Notes: generated by a model from the sequence alone, not told the origin. Counted from the first letter of the stretch, positions 1 to 10,478 are shown. The stretch: 64,000 bases of DNA from Gallibacterium salpingitidis (GCF_001678495.1 NZ_JTJL01000013.1:1-64000), one strand, 5' to 3'. Made by a program: numbers and translations.

Positions 1-57
1 CTCATTCCAATAAGATTTTCAGGCAAGAGTGAGAGGGAACCCAAAGCTATTTTATAG
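1..57 (+). CDS. Possible 3' end of a gene cut by the left edge
   Basis: Frame 1 is open from the first base to a TAG at 55-57, giving 18 residues that end in SEREPKAIL. A rho-independent terminator follows 37 bases later and reads in the same direction, which supports a plus-strand gene ending here. The fragment is too short to identify, so no function is proposed. Confidence 0.35.
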   Translation, partial: LIPIRFSGKSEREPKAIL

Positions 58-93
58 AAGTTTTTGCTAAAATTTAGGTTTGTTAGCGGTCTG

Positions 94-116
94 AAGTGCC
101 CGATTGGGCACTTTTT
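94..116 (+). terminator. Rho-independent terminator
   Basis: AAGTGCCC and GGGCACTT form a perfect 8-bp stem with a GATT loop, followed by a T run on the plus strand. It would end the gene entering from the left edge. On the minus strand no T run follows the stem, so it is unlikely to serve rimO. Confidence 0.8.
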
Positions 117-142
117 AAATGATGGAAAAATTGAAGGACAAG

Positions 143-1477
143 TTAGATAGTTCCCCACAAATCATATTCATCAGCATTGTGGATTTTTACCATTACAACA
201 TCACCAACTTTCACTTCTTGATCGCTTAAGTTATCAATATAAACCATACCATCAATCTCAGGAGCATCTGCCATTGAACGACCAACGATACCTTCCTCAT
301 CAATTTCATCGATCATCACTGGCAAAGTTTTACCAATTTTTTGTTGTAAACGTGCTGCGGAAATTTGTTGTTGCAGCTGCATAAAACGATGGAAACGTTC
401 TTCTTTAACTTCTTCTGGTACTTGATCTGCCATTTCAGTGGCTGGTGCACCTTCAACAGGGCTAAATTTAAAACAACCAACACGATCTAATTGTGCTTCT
501 TGAATAAAATCGAGCAACATTTGGAAATCTTCTTCAGTTTCTCCTGGGAAGCCAACAATAAAGGTTGAACGTAAAGTTAATTCTGGGCAAATTTCACGCC
601 ATTGTTTAATCCGCTCTAACGTGCGATCAATCGCCCCTGGACGTTTCATTGCTTTAAGAATTTTAGGGCTAGCGTGTTGTAATGGAATATCCAAATAAGG
701 TAGGATTTTTCCTTGCGCCATCAATGGAATTAATTTATCCACGTGTGGATAAGGATAAACATAATGCAAACGTACCCAAACACCTAATGTGCCAAGTTGT
801 TCACATAAGGTAATGAGATCATTTTTGATCGGCATACCGTTCCAGAAAACGGTTTTCGATTTTTGCTCTTTTTGATTTTTATCTAACGCATAAGCTGAAG
901 TATCTTGCGACACAATCAGTAATTCTTTAACGCCAGCATCTACTAAACGTTTTGCTTCGTCTAAGATAGTATTAATTGGACGGCTATCCAAATCACCACG
1001 CATTGAAGGGATAATACAGAAAGTGCAACGATGATCGCAGCCTTCTGAAATTTTGACATAAGCGTAATGTTTTGGTGTTAGCTTAACGCCTTGTTTTGGT
1101 ACAACATTGATATAAGGATTATATTCTGGTTTTGGTGCATATTTATGAACATGGTTCATTACTGCTTCATAACTATGTGGCCCAGTAATTTCCAATACTT
1201 TTGGATGCACTTCACGAATTTGATTTTCTTTCGCCCCTAAACAACCAGTAACAATCACTTTGCCATTTTCTTCTAATGCTTCACCAATTGCTTCAAGTGA
1301 TTCTTGGACTGCACTGTCAATAAATCCGCAGGTATTCACAATCACTAAATCTGCATTTTCATAGGTTGGCACAATGTTATAACCCTCTGCACGTAATTCC
1401 GTCAGAATACGTTCAGAATCCACTAAATTTTTCGGACAACCAAGACTTAAAAAGCCAATATTTGGAGTAGTAGTCAT
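143..1477 (-). CDS. rimO: Ribosomal protein S12 methylthiotransferase RimO
   Basis: This radical-SAM enzyme adds a methylthio group to an aspartate of ribosomal protein S12. The 444 residues match the usual family length. Three N-terminal cysteines (C14, C50, C79) fit the auxiliary iron-sulfur cluster of the UPF0004 domain. C147, C151 and C154 form the CxxxCxxC radical-SAM cluster motif in GCDHRCTFC. The C-terminus resembles a TRAM domain. The protein begins [17 protein letters not shown], typical of RimO rather than its relative MiaB. It is a single gene, separated from gudD by a terminator. Confidence 0.96.
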   Translation of the reverse strand: MTTTPNIGFLSLGCPKNLVDSERILTELRAEGYNIVPTYENADLVIVNTCGFIDSAVQESLEAIGEALEENGKVIVTGCLGAKENQIREVHPKVLEITGPHSYEAVMNHVHKYAPKPEYNPYINVVPKQGVKLTPKHYAYVKISEGCDHRCTFCIIPSMRGDLDSRPINTILDEAKRLVDAGVKELLIVSQDTSAYALDKNQKEQKSKTVFWNGMPIKNDLITLCEQLGTLGVWVRLHYVYPYPHVDKLIPLMAQGKILPYLDIPLQHASPKILKAMKRPGAIDRTLERIKQWREICPELTLRSTFIVGFPGETEEDFQMLLDFIQEAQLDRVGCFKFSPVEGAPATEMADQVPEEVKEERFHRFMQLQQQISAARLQQKIGKTLPVMIDEIDEEGIVGRSMADAPEIDGMVYIDNLSDQEVKVGDVVMVKIHNADEYDLWGTI

Positions 1478-1576
1478 ATCTTTTGTTATATTCGTAGTAG
1501 AGTTTTTAATAGGTGGCGAATTGTACAGAATTTATGAAGTGAATGCTAATGTTTGTTGGGGAATATTGATGAGAAA

Positions 1577-1608
1577 AATTCGCCAATAGCAAAGGCTATT
1601 GGCGAATT
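1577..1608 (-). terminator. Terminator of the gudPXD operon
   Basis: AATTCGCCAATAGC and GCTATTGGCGAATT form a perfect 14-bp stem around a 4-base loop. Read on the minus strand it is followed by a short T run (A run at 1574-1578 on the plus strand). It lies just downstream of gudD and upstream of rimO, so it should insulate the two. Confidence 0.85.
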
Positions 1609-1633
1609 GGTTAGTAGTGCAAATACTAGTAAA

Positions 1634-2968
1634 TTATCTTACTAAACAAGGTTTCTTGTTATCGAAAGTCCATCCTGGGATAAGGAATTGCATTGCCATT
1701 GCATCATCACGAGCACCTAGTCCCATATTTTTATAAAGTTCGTGAGCTTTCATTACTTGATCCATATCGAGTTCAATACCAAGACCTGGTTTTTTCGGTA
1801 CTTCAACTAAACCATTAACAATTTTTAATGGCTCTTTAGTAAGACGTTGATTACCTTCTTGCCAGATCCAGTGTGTATCGATAGCAGTAATATCGCCAGG
1901 CGCAGCAGCGGCAACATGTGTAAACATTGCTAAAGATACATCAAAGTGGTTGTTAGAGTGTGAACCCCAAGTTAAACCCCATTCATTACACATTTGTGCA
2001 ACACGAACAGAACCTTGCATTGTCCAGAAGTGTGGATCAGCAAGAGGAATATCAACAGATTGTAATGAGATAGTATGTCCCATTTGACGCCAGTCAGTAG
2101 CAATCATATTCGTTGCTGTCGGTAATCCAGTAGCGCGACGGAATTCTGCCATTACTTCGCGACCAGAATAACCTTGTTCTGCACCACAAGGGTCTTCAGC
2201 GTAAGCAAGAACACCACGTAGTTGTTTACCAACTTTGATTGCTTCATCGAGCGACCAAGCACCATTTGGGTCTAATGTAACACGTGCATTAGGGAAGCGT
2301 TTAGCCAATGCAGTTACTGCTTCTGCTTCAGCTTCACTATGTAATACACCACCTTTGAGTTTAAAATCGTTGAAGCCATATTTTTCATATGCCGCTTCAG
2401 CAAGGCGAACAACGGCTTCTGGTGTTAATGCTTCTTCGTGACGGATACGATACCATTCACAAGGATCATTTTCTTGGCTTTGATAAGCTAAAGTGGTTTT
2501 CTTTCTATCGCCAATAAAGAAGAGATAACCTAACATTTCCACCGCGTCACGTTGTTGTCCATCACCTAATAATGAGGCCACAGACACGTTTAAGAATTGT
2601 CCTAATAAGTCAAGCATCGCTGCTTCAATAGCAGTCACAACGTGAATAGTTGTTCTTAAATCGAAAGTTTGTAAACCACGACCGCCTGCATCACGATCAG
2701 AGAAAGTTTTACGAACAGCTTCCATTACGTTTTTATATTCGCCTAAACCTTTACCTAATACTAAAGGTTTAGCATCTTCTAAAGTTTGACGAATTTTTTC
2801 ACCGCCCGGGACTTCACCTACACCAGTATGACCACTGTTATCTTTTAGAATGACAATATTACGAGTGAAGTAAGGGGAATGCGCACCACTTAAATTTAAT
2901 AACATACTGTCATGGCCGGCAACAGGGATGACTTGCATTTCAGTGATAATTGGGGTTGATGAACTCAT
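1634..2968 (-). CDS. gudD: Glucarate dehydratase GudD
   Basis: A cytoplasmic enolase-superfamily dehydratase converting D-glucarate to 5-keto-4-deoxy-D-glucarate. The 444 residues are close to the size I recall for E. coli GudD (about 446). The acid-base lysine motif is KLK (K203, K205). Metal ligands fit D233 (LDPNG), E258 (AEDPCGAE) and N287 (ATNMIAT). The catalytic histidine is H337 in WGSHSNNH. It is the last gene of gudP-gudX-gudD, 47 bases after gudX. Its closest relative in the window is gudX, and I call this copy GudD because it keeps the canonical KLK and WGSH motifs. Confidence 0.93.
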   Translation of the reverse strand: MSSSTPIITEMQVIPVAGHDSMLLNLSGAHSPYFTRNIVILKDNSGHTGVGEVPGGEKIRQTLEDAKPLVLGKGLGEYKNVMEAVRKTFSDRDAGGRGLQTFDLRTTIHVVTAIEAAMLDLLGQFLNVSVASLLGDGQQRDAVEMLGYLFFIGDRKKTTLAYQSQENDPCEWYRIRHEEALTPEAVVRLAEAAYEKYGFNDFKLKGGVLHSEAEAEAVTALAKRFPNARVTLDPNGAWSLDEAIKVGKQLRGVLAYAEDPCGAEQGYSGREVMAEFRRATGLPTATNMIATDWRQMGHTISLQSVDIPLADPHFWTMQGSVRVAQMCNEWGLTWGSHSNNHFDVSLAMFTHVAAAAPGDITAIDTHWIWQEGNQRLTKEPLKIVNGLVEVPKKPGLGIELDMDQVMKAHELYKNMGLGARDDAMAMQFLIPGWTFDNKKPCLVR

Positions 2969-3015
2969 AGTAAACTCCTATTTTTTTCTAAAATTAGTGA
3001 ATAATAAATCTTAAC

Positions 3016-4353
3016 TTAACGTACCATTGCTGGTCGTTTGCGATCAAATTTCCAACCAGGATAATAGAACTGCATTGGAATTGCATCATTGCGAGCGCCA
3101 CTTGGTAACTTCTTATGTAGTTCATGAGCAAGCAAGACTTTTTCCATATCGAGTTCGATACCTAAGCCTGGTTTATCATTGAGTTTGATTTTTCCATTAA
3201 CAATTTCTAATGGTTCTTTAGTTAGGTGTAGATCACCTTCTTGCCAAATCCAATGCGTATCTAATGCAGTTGGATTTCCAGGTGCAGCAGCGCCAACGTG
3301 TGTAAACATGGCTAATGAGATATCAAAATGGTTGTTTGAATGACAGCCCCAAGTTAAGCCCCATTCGTTGCATAATTGTGCAACTCGGCTTGCGCCTGTC
3401 AGTGTCCAGAAATGAGGATCAGCAAGAGGGATATCTACAGCTTGCAACATAATAGAATGTGCCATTTCACGCCAGTTAGTGGCAACCATGTTAGTTGCAG
3501 TTGGAATACCGGTAGCGCGACGGAATTCAGCCATCACTTCTCGGCCTGAGTAGCCTTGTTCTGCTCCGCAAGGATCTTCTGCATAGGTTAGAACATGGTG
3601 CATATTTTTACATAAGCGGATAGCTTCTTCTAAAGACCAACAACCATTTGGATCAAGCGTAATTCGTGCATCTGGAAAATGCTTTTTCAATGCAGTGACA
3701 GTTTCAATTTCTACTTCACCAGCGAAAACACCGCCTTTCATTTTAAAATCTTTAAAACCATAACGGTCTTTTGCAGCAGCAGCCAATTCAACAACAGCTT
3801 CTGTAGTCATTGCGGTTTGGCGTCTAATACGATACCACTCATGTTTACCGTTAGTTGGTTGTTGGTAAGGGAGATCAGTAATATGGTCATCACCAACATA
3901 AAATAGATAACCAAGAACAGTGACTTCATCGCGTTGTTTACCAGGGCCGAGTAATTCCGCAACAGGAACATTTAGGAATTGCCCCATTAAATCAAGTAAT
4001 GCCGCTTCTAATGCTGCAACAGCATTAACACGTAATTCAAAAGTCCAAGCGCCTTTACCAAAAGTATCATAATCTGCGTCAAGATAACCATTGTGCATAT
4101 CATTGACGATACGATTTAAAATTGAAATTGGGCGACCAACTACGTGTGGAATGGCTTCTTTTAATGCGTTTAGAATAGTTTCACCACCTGGTGCTTCACC
4201 TACGCCGGTATGACCAGCGCTATCTTTTAAGATCACTAAATTACGGGTGAAATAAGGGGAGTGAGCTCCCCCTACATTCATTAGCATACTATCGTACCCT
4301 GCAACTGGGATAACTTGCATTTCAGTGATTTGTGGTACAGATTGAGTATTCAT
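3016..4353 (-). CDS. gudX: Glucarate dehydratase-related protein GudX
   Basis: A second enolase-superfamily protein, 445 residues, clearly paralogous to GudD. Both share [20 protein letters not shown] and most active-site residues. Differences at the active site are visible: KMK replaces KLK, WGCHSN replaces WGSHSN, and ATNWRE replaces ATDWRQ. In E. coli the protein in the same operon position (gudP-gudX-gudD) is described as a glucarate dehydratase-related protein with weak activity. It lies between gudP and gudD with short gaps. Its exact substrate cannot be read from the sequence. Confidence 0.9.
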   Translation of the reverse strand: MNTQSVPQITEMQVIPVAGYDSMLMNVGGAHSPYFTRNLVILKDSAGHTGVGEAPGGETILNALKEAIPHVVGRPISILNRIVNDMHNGYLDADYDTFGKGAWTFELRVNAVAALEAALLDLMGQFLNVPVAELLGPGKQRDEVTVLGYLFYVGDDHITDLPYQQPTNGKHEWYRIRRQTAMTTEAVVELAAAAKDRYGFKDFKMKGGVFAGEVEIETVTALKKHFPDARITLDPNGCWSLEEAIRLCKNMHHVLTYAEDPCGAEQGYSGREVMAEFRRATGIPTATNMVATNWREMAHSIMLQAVDIPLADPHFWTLTGASRVAQLCNEWGLTWGCHSNNHFDISLAMFTHVGAAAPGNPTALDTHWIWQEGDLHLTKEPLEIVNGKIKLNDKPGLGIELDMEKVLLAHELHKKLPSGARNDAIPMQFYYPGWKFDRKRPAMVR

Positions 4354-4392
4354 TTTTGCTACCTCATTAAATGTTGGTATATATCAGTACAA

Positions 4393-5748
4393 TTATTTGA
4401 TTGGTTTTAATTCCATACGTTTAATTGGTCCAACGATGAAGAGGAAGCTAAATGCTGCAACTAAAGCGTGGACTGCAACGAAGACTAATGCCCATTCGAA
4501 GTGACCTGTACTTTTCACGATATAACCGATAGCGATTGGTGAAACGATACCAGATAAGTTACCGCACATATTAAATAAACCGCCTGCTAAACCACTGATT
4601 TCTTTTGGTGCAGTATCAGCCATTACCGCCCAACCTAATGCACCAACACCTTTACCGAAGAATGCAAGTGACATAAAGAGAACAACCATATAAATTGAAT
4701 CTACATAGTTACAGAATATCATGGTCATTGAACCTAACATACCAAGTACGATTGGTGTTTTACGTGCGATAGAGAGTGAGTTTGTTTTCTTCATTAACGC
4801 ATCTGAAATCACACCGCCAGCGAGACCACCTAAAAAACCACAGATAGCTGGGATAGCAGCGATAAAGCCAACAGATTTAAGATCTAATCCTCTTTCAGTC
4901 GCTAAATAGACTGGGAACCAAGTGATAAAGAAGAAAGTTAAGCAGTTAATACAGTATTGACCGAGATAAACACCGAGTAACATACGATTGCTGAGAAGTT
5001 GTTTTACATAACCAAATTTAGGACCTTCGTTTTTACCATCTTTTTTACCTTGATCCATATTAGTTAATGCACCACCAGCTTCAATATAGTCAATTTCAGC
5101 CTGATTGACTTTTGGGTGATCTTTTGGATTATAGATAACTTTTAACCAAACAACGCTGATTAATAGACCTACAGTACCCATAAAGATAAAGACAGACTCC
5201 CAACCTAATTCAGCTGTCAACCATCCCATAATTGGTGCAAAGATTACTGTTGCAAAGTATTGGGCAGAGTTGAAAATAGCAACCGCAGTAGCACGTTCTT
5301 TTGCAGGGAACCAAGCTGCTGCAATTCGACTGTTTCCTGGGAAAGATGGTGATTCAGCTAAACCAACAAGGAAACGCAGAGAGAAGAGAATAATTAATGC
5401 CCAAGCACCAGAGAATAAACCAACGGCGCCTTGTAGTAAGGTAAAGAGTGACCAGAATACAATTCCTAAAAAGTACACTTTTTTAGAACCGAATTTATCA
5501 AGTAGCCAACCACCAGGTAATTGACCTAATACATATGCCCAGGAGAAAGCTGAAAATACCCAGCCCATACCGGCAGCATCAATACCAATAGCATCAGACA
5601 TTGGTTTACCTGCAATTGCTAAGGTAGCTCGGTCACCATAGTTAATTGCAGTAACAAAGAAGAGTAATACCACAATGGCCCAACGGACATTGGTACGTTT
5701 AATTACTTCTGCAGTAGTAGAAGTAGAATTGAGAGTGTTGTCGTTCAT
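4393..5748 (-). CDS. gudP: D-glucarate/galactarate MFS transporter GudP
   Basis: A 451-residue major facilitator of the anion:cation symporter family with about 12 hydrophobic segments. NYGDRATLAIAGKPM in the first segment and the LPGGWLLDKFGSKK loop are typical of GudP/GarP/ExuT carriers. It is the first gene of the minus-strand gud operon, 39 bases before gudX, and faces garL across a 348-base control region. The context fixes the substrate as glucarate and/or galactarate. No separate garP is present, so this carrier may serve both sugars. Confidence 0.93.
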   Translation of the reverse strand: MNDNTLNSTSTTAEVIKRTNVRWAIVVLLFFVTAINYGDRATLAIAGKPMSDAIGIDAAGMGWVFSAFSWAYVLGQLPGGWLLDKFGSKKVYFLGIVFWSLFTLLQGAVGLFSGAWALIILFSLRFLVGLAESPSFPGNSRIAAAWFPAKERATAVAIFNSAQYFATVIFAPIMGWLTAELGWESVFIFMGTVGLLISVVWLKVIYNPKDHPKVNQAEIDYIEAGGALTNMDQGKKDGKNEGPKFGYVKQLLSNRMLLGVYLGQYCINCLTFFFITWFPVYLATERGLDLKSVGFIAAIPAICGFLGGLAGGVISDALMKKTNSLSIARKTPIVLGMLGSMTMIFCNYVDSIYMVVLFMSLAFFGKGVGALGWAVMADTAPKEISGLAGGLFNMCGNLSGIVSPIAIGYIVKSTGHFEWALVFVAVHALVAAFSFLFIVGPIKRMELKPIK

Positions 5749-5858
5749 AATGATGACTCCTATGGGTTACAGATTTAAGTGTCCAGCATTATAGGAAAAC
5801 ACCCCATTTTAAGAATTAACGGAATATCAGAAGATCAGGCTGCCAAAATAAAATTTAT

Positions 5859-5874
5859 TTGTGCATTTGCCAGA
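5859..5874. promoter_or_regulatory. Putative CdaR operator
   Basis: TTGTGCATTTGCCAGA is imperfectly palindromic and matches TTGTGCAAATGCCCAA at 12101-12116 before garD. The two share TTGTGCA, then two A/T bases, then TGCC. Presence before both divergent catabolic units and nowhere else I noticed makes it a candidate site for CdaR, encoded in this island. Assignment to CdaR is inference. Confidence 0.5.
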
Positions 5875-5879
5875 GAAAA

Positions 5880-5895
5880 TGTGATTGTTATCACA
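5880..5895. promoter_or_regulatory. CRP (cAMP receptor protein) binding site
   Basis: TGTGATTGTTATCACA is a perfect match to the TGTGA-N6-TCACA consensus. It sits 131 bases upstream of gudP and 201 bases upstream of garL, next to the putative CdaR element, and would give catabolite control of glucarate use. Confidence 0.8.
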
Positions 5896-6096
5896 AAAAA
5901 AGACATTTTTAGTCCATTTTTCGTGTAAAAAGTAACCATTGTTAAAATCAGTTTTGTGATTTTTTATCATTGAATTGTGCTATTGCATAGTTTAATAGCT
6001 AAAAAAGTTTTTATATTTGTGCTGTTGAATAGTGTTAATTTAAAAAGGCTCTATTAGACTTTTTCACAAATTATTTCCCACTGAAAGGACAAGGTT

Positions 6097-6867
6097 ATGA
6101 ACGAAAAATATCTTCCAAATCTATTTAAGCAAAAATTACTACAAGGTGAAACGCTAATTGGTTGTTGGAGTGCATTAGGTAATCCAATTACAACTGAAGT
6201 TTTAGGATTAGCAGGTTTTGACTGGTTGTTATTAGATGGTGAACATGCTCCAAATGATGTTTTATCTTTTATTCCCCAATTGATGGCTTTAAAAGATAGC
6301 AGCAGTATGCCAATCGTACGTCCGCCACAAAATGAACCAGTAGTGATCAAACGTTTGTTAGATATTGGTTTCTATAATTTCTTGATTCCATATGTAGAAA
6401 CAGCAGAAGAAGCTGTACAAGCAGTGGCATCTACTCGTTATCCACCAGCGGGAATTAGAGGTGTATCTGTTTCTCATCGTAGCAATGGTTATGCAACAGT
6501 ACCTAACTATTTTTCTATGATTAATGACAATATTGCAGTGATTGTACAAATTGAAAGCCAATTGGCGGTAGATAATGTAGATGAAATTGCTGCAGTGGAA
6601 GGTGTGGATTGTATTTTCGTTGGACCAGGTGATCTTTCAGCTGCGTTAGGTTATTTAGGCCAACCAAATCATCCTGAAGTACAAAAAGTAATTAAACAAA
6701 TTTTTGAGTGTGCGAAGAAACATGGCAAAGCGTGTGGAATCTTGGCACCAGTAGAACAAGATGCACGCCGTTATCTTGAATGGGGTGCAACTTTTGTTGC
6801 AGTAGGTAGTGATTTAGGTGTGTTCCGCGGAGCGACCCAAAACTTATGCAACACATTTAAAAAGTAA
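6097..6867 (+). CDS. garL: 5-keto-4-deoxy-D-glucarate aldolase GarL
   Basis: A class II, metal-dependent aldolase of the HpcH/HpaI family, 256 residues as in E. coli. It splits 5-keto-4-deoxy-D-glucarate into pyruvate and tartronate semialdehyde. Visible motifs are [11 protein letters not shown] near residue 45, [18 protein letters not shown] (metal-binding glutamate) and [12 protein letters not shown] (metal-binding aspartate). AAAGGACAAGGTTATG supplies a ribosome binding site. It is the first gene of garL-garR-garK-cdaR, 46 bases before garR. Confidence 0.95.
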   Translation: MNEKYLPNLFKQKLLQGETLIGCWSALGNPITTEVLGLAGFDWLLLDGEHAPNDVLSFIPQLMALKDSSSMPIVRPPQNEPVVIKRLLDIGFYNFLIPYVETAEEAVQAVASTRYPPAGIRGVSVSHRSNGYATVPNYFSMINDNIAVIVQIESQLAVDNVDEIAAVEGVDCIFVGPGDLSAALGYLGQPNHPEVQKVIKQIFECAKKHGKACGILAPVEQDARRYLEWGATFVAVGSDLGVFRGATQNLCNTFKK

Positions 6868-6913
6868 TTAAGTAAACATTGTATATTTTCCATTAATAAA
6901 AAGAGGTGAAATT

Positions 6914-7801
6914 ATGAAAATCGGATTTATCGGACTTGGTATTATGGGTAAACCAATGAGTAAAAACTTGTTAAAAGCAGGTTATTCTTTGGTAGTAATG
7001 GATCGCAATCAAGAAGTAGTAAAAGAAGTTGTTGCTGCTGGTGCAGTGAGTGCTGAAACACCAAAAGCAGTAGCAGAACAAGTAGATGTAATCATCACCA
7101 TGTTACCAAATTCACCACATGTTAAATCAGTTGTTTTAGGTGAAAATGGCGTTGTAGAAGGAGCGAAAGCAGGTAGCGTTGTGATTGATATGAGTTCTAT
7201 CGCACCATTAGCAAGCCGCGAAATTTATGCTGAATTAGAGAAAAAAGGCATTGATATGCTAGATGCACCAGTTAGCGGCGGTGAACCTAAAGCAATCGAT
7301 GGTACTTTATCTGTTATGGTCGGCGGTAAAAAAGAAGTATTCGATAAATATTATGACATCATGAAAGCAATGGCTGGTTCAGTAGTTTATACTGGCGACA
7401 TTGGTGCAGGTAATGTAACAAAATTGGCTAACCAAGTTATTGTTGCATTAAATATTGCGGCGATGTCAGAAGCATTGATGCTTGCGACCAAAGCAGGTGT
7501 AGATCCAGAATTAGTGTATCAAGCAATTCGTGGTGGCTTGGCAGGAAGTACAGTATTAGATGCGAAAGCACCAATGGTATTAGATCGTAATTTCAAACCA
7601 GGCTTCCGTATTGATTTACATATTAAAGATTTAGCAAATGCAATTGATACATCTCATGGTGTAGGAGCATACTTACCACTAACAGCATCAGTAATGGAAA
7701 TGATGCAAGCATTAAAAGTGGATGAATTAGGTAGTGCTGATCATAGTGCATTAGCTCGTTACTATGAGAAATTAGCAGGCACAGAAATTAAACGTTTCTA
7801 A
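6914..7801 (+). CDS. garR: Tartronate semialdehyde reductase GarR
   Basis: NAD(P)-dependent reductase of the beta-hydroxyacid dehydrogenase family, converting tartronate semialdehyde to D-glycerate. 295 residues. The N-terminal Rossmann motif is GFIGLGIMGKPMSKNL, the substrate-binding motif is DAPVSGGEPKA near 120, and the catalytic lysine is in GNVTKLANQ near 170. AAGAGGTGAAATTATG is the ribosome binding site. It sits between garL and garK, matching its pathway order. Confidence 0.95.
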   Translation: MKIGFIGLGIMGKPMSKNLLKAGYSLVVMDRNQEVVKEVVAAGAVSAETPKAVAEQVDVIITMLPNSPHVKSVVLGENGVVEGAKAGSVVIDMSSIAPLASREIYAELEKKGIDMLDAPVSGGEPKAIDGTLSVMVGGKKEVFDKYYDIMKAMAGSVVYTGDIGAGNVTKLANQVIVALNIAAMSEALMLATKAGVDPELVYQAIRGGLAGSTVLDAKAPMVLDRNFKPGFRIDLHIKDLANAIDTSHGVGAYLPLTASVMEMMQALKVDELGSADHSALARYYEKLAGTEIKRF

Positions 7802-7810
7802 GGAATATTG

Positions 7811-7831
7811 AGAGGAGCTATATGCTCCTCT
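7811..7831 (+). other. Intercistronic hairpin garR-garK
   Basis: AGAGGAGC and GCTCCTCT form a perfect 8-bp stem with a TATAT loop, 10 bases after the garR stop. No T run follows, so it is more likely a transcript-stabilising or attenuating hairpin than a full terminator. It could lower garK-cdaR expression relative to garLR. Confidence 0.5.
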
Positions 7832-7868
7832 GTTTCCCTAAGGAAAAGATTAAAGCGAGATTGTTAAC

Positions 7869-9011
7869 ATGAAAGTTGTAATTGCACCCGATTCTTATAA
7901 AGAGAGTCTTTCCGCAATGCGGGTGGCGAATGTTATAGAAAAGGGATTTAAACAAGTTTTTCCCGATGCAGAATATGTAAAAGTGCCTGTTGCTGACGGG
8001 GGAGAAGGTACAGTTGAAACCATGGTGGAAGCTACCAATGGTAAAGTTATTACAGTTGATGTTGTTGGACCACTCGGTGAAGTTATGCCGGCGTTTTGGG
8101 GCATTTCAGGTGACGAAAAAACAGCTTTCATTGAAATTGCTTCTGCCAGCGGACTAGAACAGGTGCCATTAGAAAAACGCAATCCGTTAATTACGACAAC
8201 TTATGGTGTTGGTCAATTAATTCTTTCAGCATTAGATTATGGTGTTACACACTTTATTGTTGGTTTAGGTGGTAGTGCTACTAATGATGCAGGAGCAGGA
8301 ATGCTGCAAGCATTAGGTGTTCAGTTATTGGATAGCGAAGGCAAGCAAATTGGTTATGGTGGAGCAGAGTTAGCTCGTTTGGCTAAGATAGATGTTTCTG
8401 GTTTAGATGCAAGATTGGCAAATTGTCAATTTGAAATTGCTTGTGATGTGACTAACCCATTAACAGGAGAGCGTGGCGCTTCAGCTATTTTTGGACCACA
8501 AAAAGGTGCAACTCCAGAAATGGTAAAACAACTGGATTCAGCATTAAAACATTTTGCAAACATTATTGAGCGTGATCTTGGTATTGCGGTAGCAGAAATT
8601 CCAGGAACAGGTGCGGCTGGTGGTTTAGGTGCGGCATTTGCTGGATTTTTACATGGAAGTTTAAAAAGCGGTATCAAAATTATTGTTGAATTATTGGCAT
8701 TAGATAAAAAAGTAGCTGATGCAGATTTGGTGATTACTGGCGAAGGCCGCATTGATCACCAGAGCATTAATGGTAAAGTACCTGTAGGCGTTGCTGCAGT
8801 GGCGAAAAAATACCATGTTCCAGTAATTGGCATTGCCGGTTCTTTAGGTAAAGATATTGAAGTAGTGCATGATTATGGTATTGATGCTGTATTCAGTATC
8901 TTGAATAAAGTTTGCACTTTCCCAGAAGCAATGCAAGATGCAGAGCAAAATCTTGAGATTACTGCACGTAATGTGGCTGAAGTCATAAAAATGCAATTTT
9001 CAGCTTCTTAA
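7869..9011 (+). CDS. garK: Glycerate 2-kinase GarK
   Basis: Glycerate kinase type 1 family (GarK/GlxK), phosphorylating D-glycerate to 2-phosphoglycerate for entry into glycolysis. 380 residues, the usual length. The N-terminus MKVVIAPDSYKESLSA, the VADGGEGTVETM motif near 42, GLGGSATNDAG near 133 and GEGRIDHQS near 290 are all characteristic. It lies 67 bases after garR behind a hairpin and 26 bases before cdaR. Confidence 0.95.
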   Translation: MKVVIAPDSYKESLSAMRVANVIEKGFKQVFPDAEYVKVPVADGGEGTVETMVEATNGKVITVDVVGPLGEVMPAFWGISGDEKTAFIEIASASGLEQVPLEKRNPLITTTYGVGQLILSALDYGVTHFIVGLGGSATNDAGAGMLQALGVQLLDSEGKQIGYGGAELARLAKIDVSGLDARLANCQFEIACDVTNPLTGERGASAIFGPQKGATPEMVKQLDSALKHFANIIERDLGIAVAEIPGTGAAGGLGAAFAGFLHGSLKSGIKIIVELLALDKKVADADLVITGEGRIDHQSINGKVPVGVAAVAKKYHVPVIGIAGSLGKDIEVVHDYGIDAVFSILNKVCTFPEAMQDAEQNLEITARNVAEVIKMQFSAS

Positions 9012-9037
9012 TTGAAAAAATGATAAATGGGTGAGTT

Positions 9038-10189
9038 ATGACAGTGTATTTATTGGATGAAAAACTAGCGCAGAAAATTGTCGAACGCACAATGGATATT
9101 ATTAACTGTAATATTAATATTATGGATGCGAAAGGCAGAATTATTGCTAGCGGCGATTTAAATCGTGTAGGTGAAATTCATGATGGTGCGCTACTTGCCC
9201 TTTCTCAAGGAAGAATCGTTGATATTGATAAAGCAGTTATTCATAGTCTGCATGGTGTGAGGCCAGGGATTAATTTACCGTTAAAATTGGATGGTAAGAT
9301 TATTGGTGTTATTGGTTTAACAGGTGACCCGACTAGTTTAAAAGAATTTGGTCGTTTAGTCTGTATGACTGCTGAAATGATGCTCGAACAAGCTAGATTG
9401 TTTGATATGTTGGCGCAAGATACTCGTTTAAAAGAAGAGTTAGTATTGAATCTGATCAATAATAAGGACAATTCAGCAAGTTTAGTTGATTGGGCTAATC
9501 GGTTAGGTGTCGATCTTTCAATGCCGAGAATTGCCTGTGTTATCGAAGTGGATAGCGGGCAATTAAGTATTGAAAATGCGCGTAGTGAATTACAAAATCT
9601 ACAATCTTTGCTGAAAGTACCAGAACGCGATAACTTAGTGGCAATTTCATCGTTAACTGAATTAGTTGTATTAAAACCCGCACTAAACGCATTTGGACGC
9701 TGGGATGTCCAAGAACATTTAAATCGTATTCAACAATTACTTTCACGTATGAATGAAAATGCAAAATTAAATGTTCGTATTGCTTTAGGCCATTATTTTC
9801 CGGGTGAAAATGGGGTTTCGCTTTCTTATCATACTGCAAAAACCACTTTAAAAATTGGTAAAGCTCGCTTACCAAAACAACGTATTTATAACTATCAAGA
9901 GCTCATTCTGCCAGTGTTATTAGATCAATTAAAAGACGGTTGGCAGAAAGAAGAGTTAGAACGTCCGATTCGTAAATTACAACTAATGGATACTAATGGT
10001 ATCTTATGCAAAACATTATCAGTTTGGTTTGAAAATAATATGCAAACTGTTGCAACAGCTAAGGCGTTATATGTGCATCGCAACACTTTGGAATATCGTT
10101 TAAATAAAATAGCTGATTTAACAGGATTGAATCTTAATAGTACAGATGATCGTTTCTTGCTATATATGGCATTGCATGTTACATCTTGA
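9038..10189 (+). CDS. cdaR: Sugar diacid utilisation regulator CdaR
   Basis: 383 residues. An N-terminal putative sugar-diacid recognition domain (about residues 1-135) is followed by a middle region and a C-terminal PucR-type helix-turn-helix, with the hallmark AKALYVHRNTLEYRLNKI near 345-365. E. coli CdaR activates garD, garPLRK and gudPXD in response to glucarate, galactarate or glycerate. Here it is the last gene of the garLRK transcript, so induction should be self-reinforcing, and a terminator follows. Confidence 0.93.
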   Translation: MTVYLLDEKLAQKIVERTMDIINCNINIMDAKGRIIASGDLNRVGEIHDGALLALSQGRIVDIDKAVIHSLHGVRPGINLPLKLDGKIIGVIGLTGDPTSLKEFGRLVCMTAEMMLEQARLFDMLAQDTRLKEELVLNLINNKDNSASLVDWANRLGVDLSMPRIACVIEVDSGQLSIENARSELQNLQSLLKVPERDNLVAISSLTELVVLKPALNAFGRWDVQEHLNRIQQLLSRMNENAKLNVRIALGHYFPGENGVSLSYHTAKTTLKIGKARLPKQRIYNYQELILPVLLDQLKDGWQKEELERPIRKLQLMDTNGILCKTLSVWFENNMQTVATAKALYVHRNTLEYRLNKIADLTGLNLNSTDDRFLLYMALHVTS

Positions 10190-10226
10190 TTATTAATTTT
10201 GATTTAATTACAGAGTAAAAAGTATT

Positions 10227-10248
10227 AAGGACATGGATGTCCTTTTTT
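10227..10248 (+). terminator. Terminator of garLRK-cdaR
   Basis: AAGGACAT and ATGTCCTT form a stem directly followed by TTTT, 38 bases after the cdaR stop. The rest of the 289-base gap to garD (10190-10478) shows no gene. Confidence 0.75.
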
Positions 10249-10427
10249 ATTATCTAAAAGAAAGTGTTTACCTAAGAAAATTAGTATTAGACATACTGCT
10301 AAATTGCTTTTAGATATTATGCTGGAACGAATTGTTCACTCATATAACCTCAAGATAAGTTCTTAATGGAGTTGATTGTAAGGACATGTAGTTCGTAATG
10401 AATAGATATAATAGATAAACAGATATA

Positions 10428-10456
10428 GAAAAGGCTTAGAATTTCTTCTAAGCCTT
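10428..10456 (-). terminator. Terminator of garD
   Basis: AAGGCTTAGAA and TTCTAAGCCTT form a perfect 11-bp stem with a 4-base loop. On the minus strand the stem ends in CCTTTTCT, a modest T run. It lies 23 bases downstream of the garD stop. Confidence 0.7.
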
Positions 10457-10478
10457 AGTTGTTTCTAACAATGTTAAA

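Larger units (their letters stand above)
5749..6096. promoter_or_regulatory. Divergent gudP / garL control region
   Basis: 348 bases without a gene between the divergent gudP and garL starts. It is AT-rich and contains a perfect CRP palindrome (5880-5895) and a TTGTGCATTTGCC element (5859-5874) also found before garD. Looser relatives (GTGCTATTGCA near 5978, TTGTGCTGTTG near 6017) lie closer to garL. It should drive both halves of the sugar-acid pathway. Confidence 0.75.

Noticed and set aside
9540-9875. 111-codon minus-strand frame inside cdaR
   Set aside because: Fully inside cdaR on the other strand, with no ribosome binding site or known domain.
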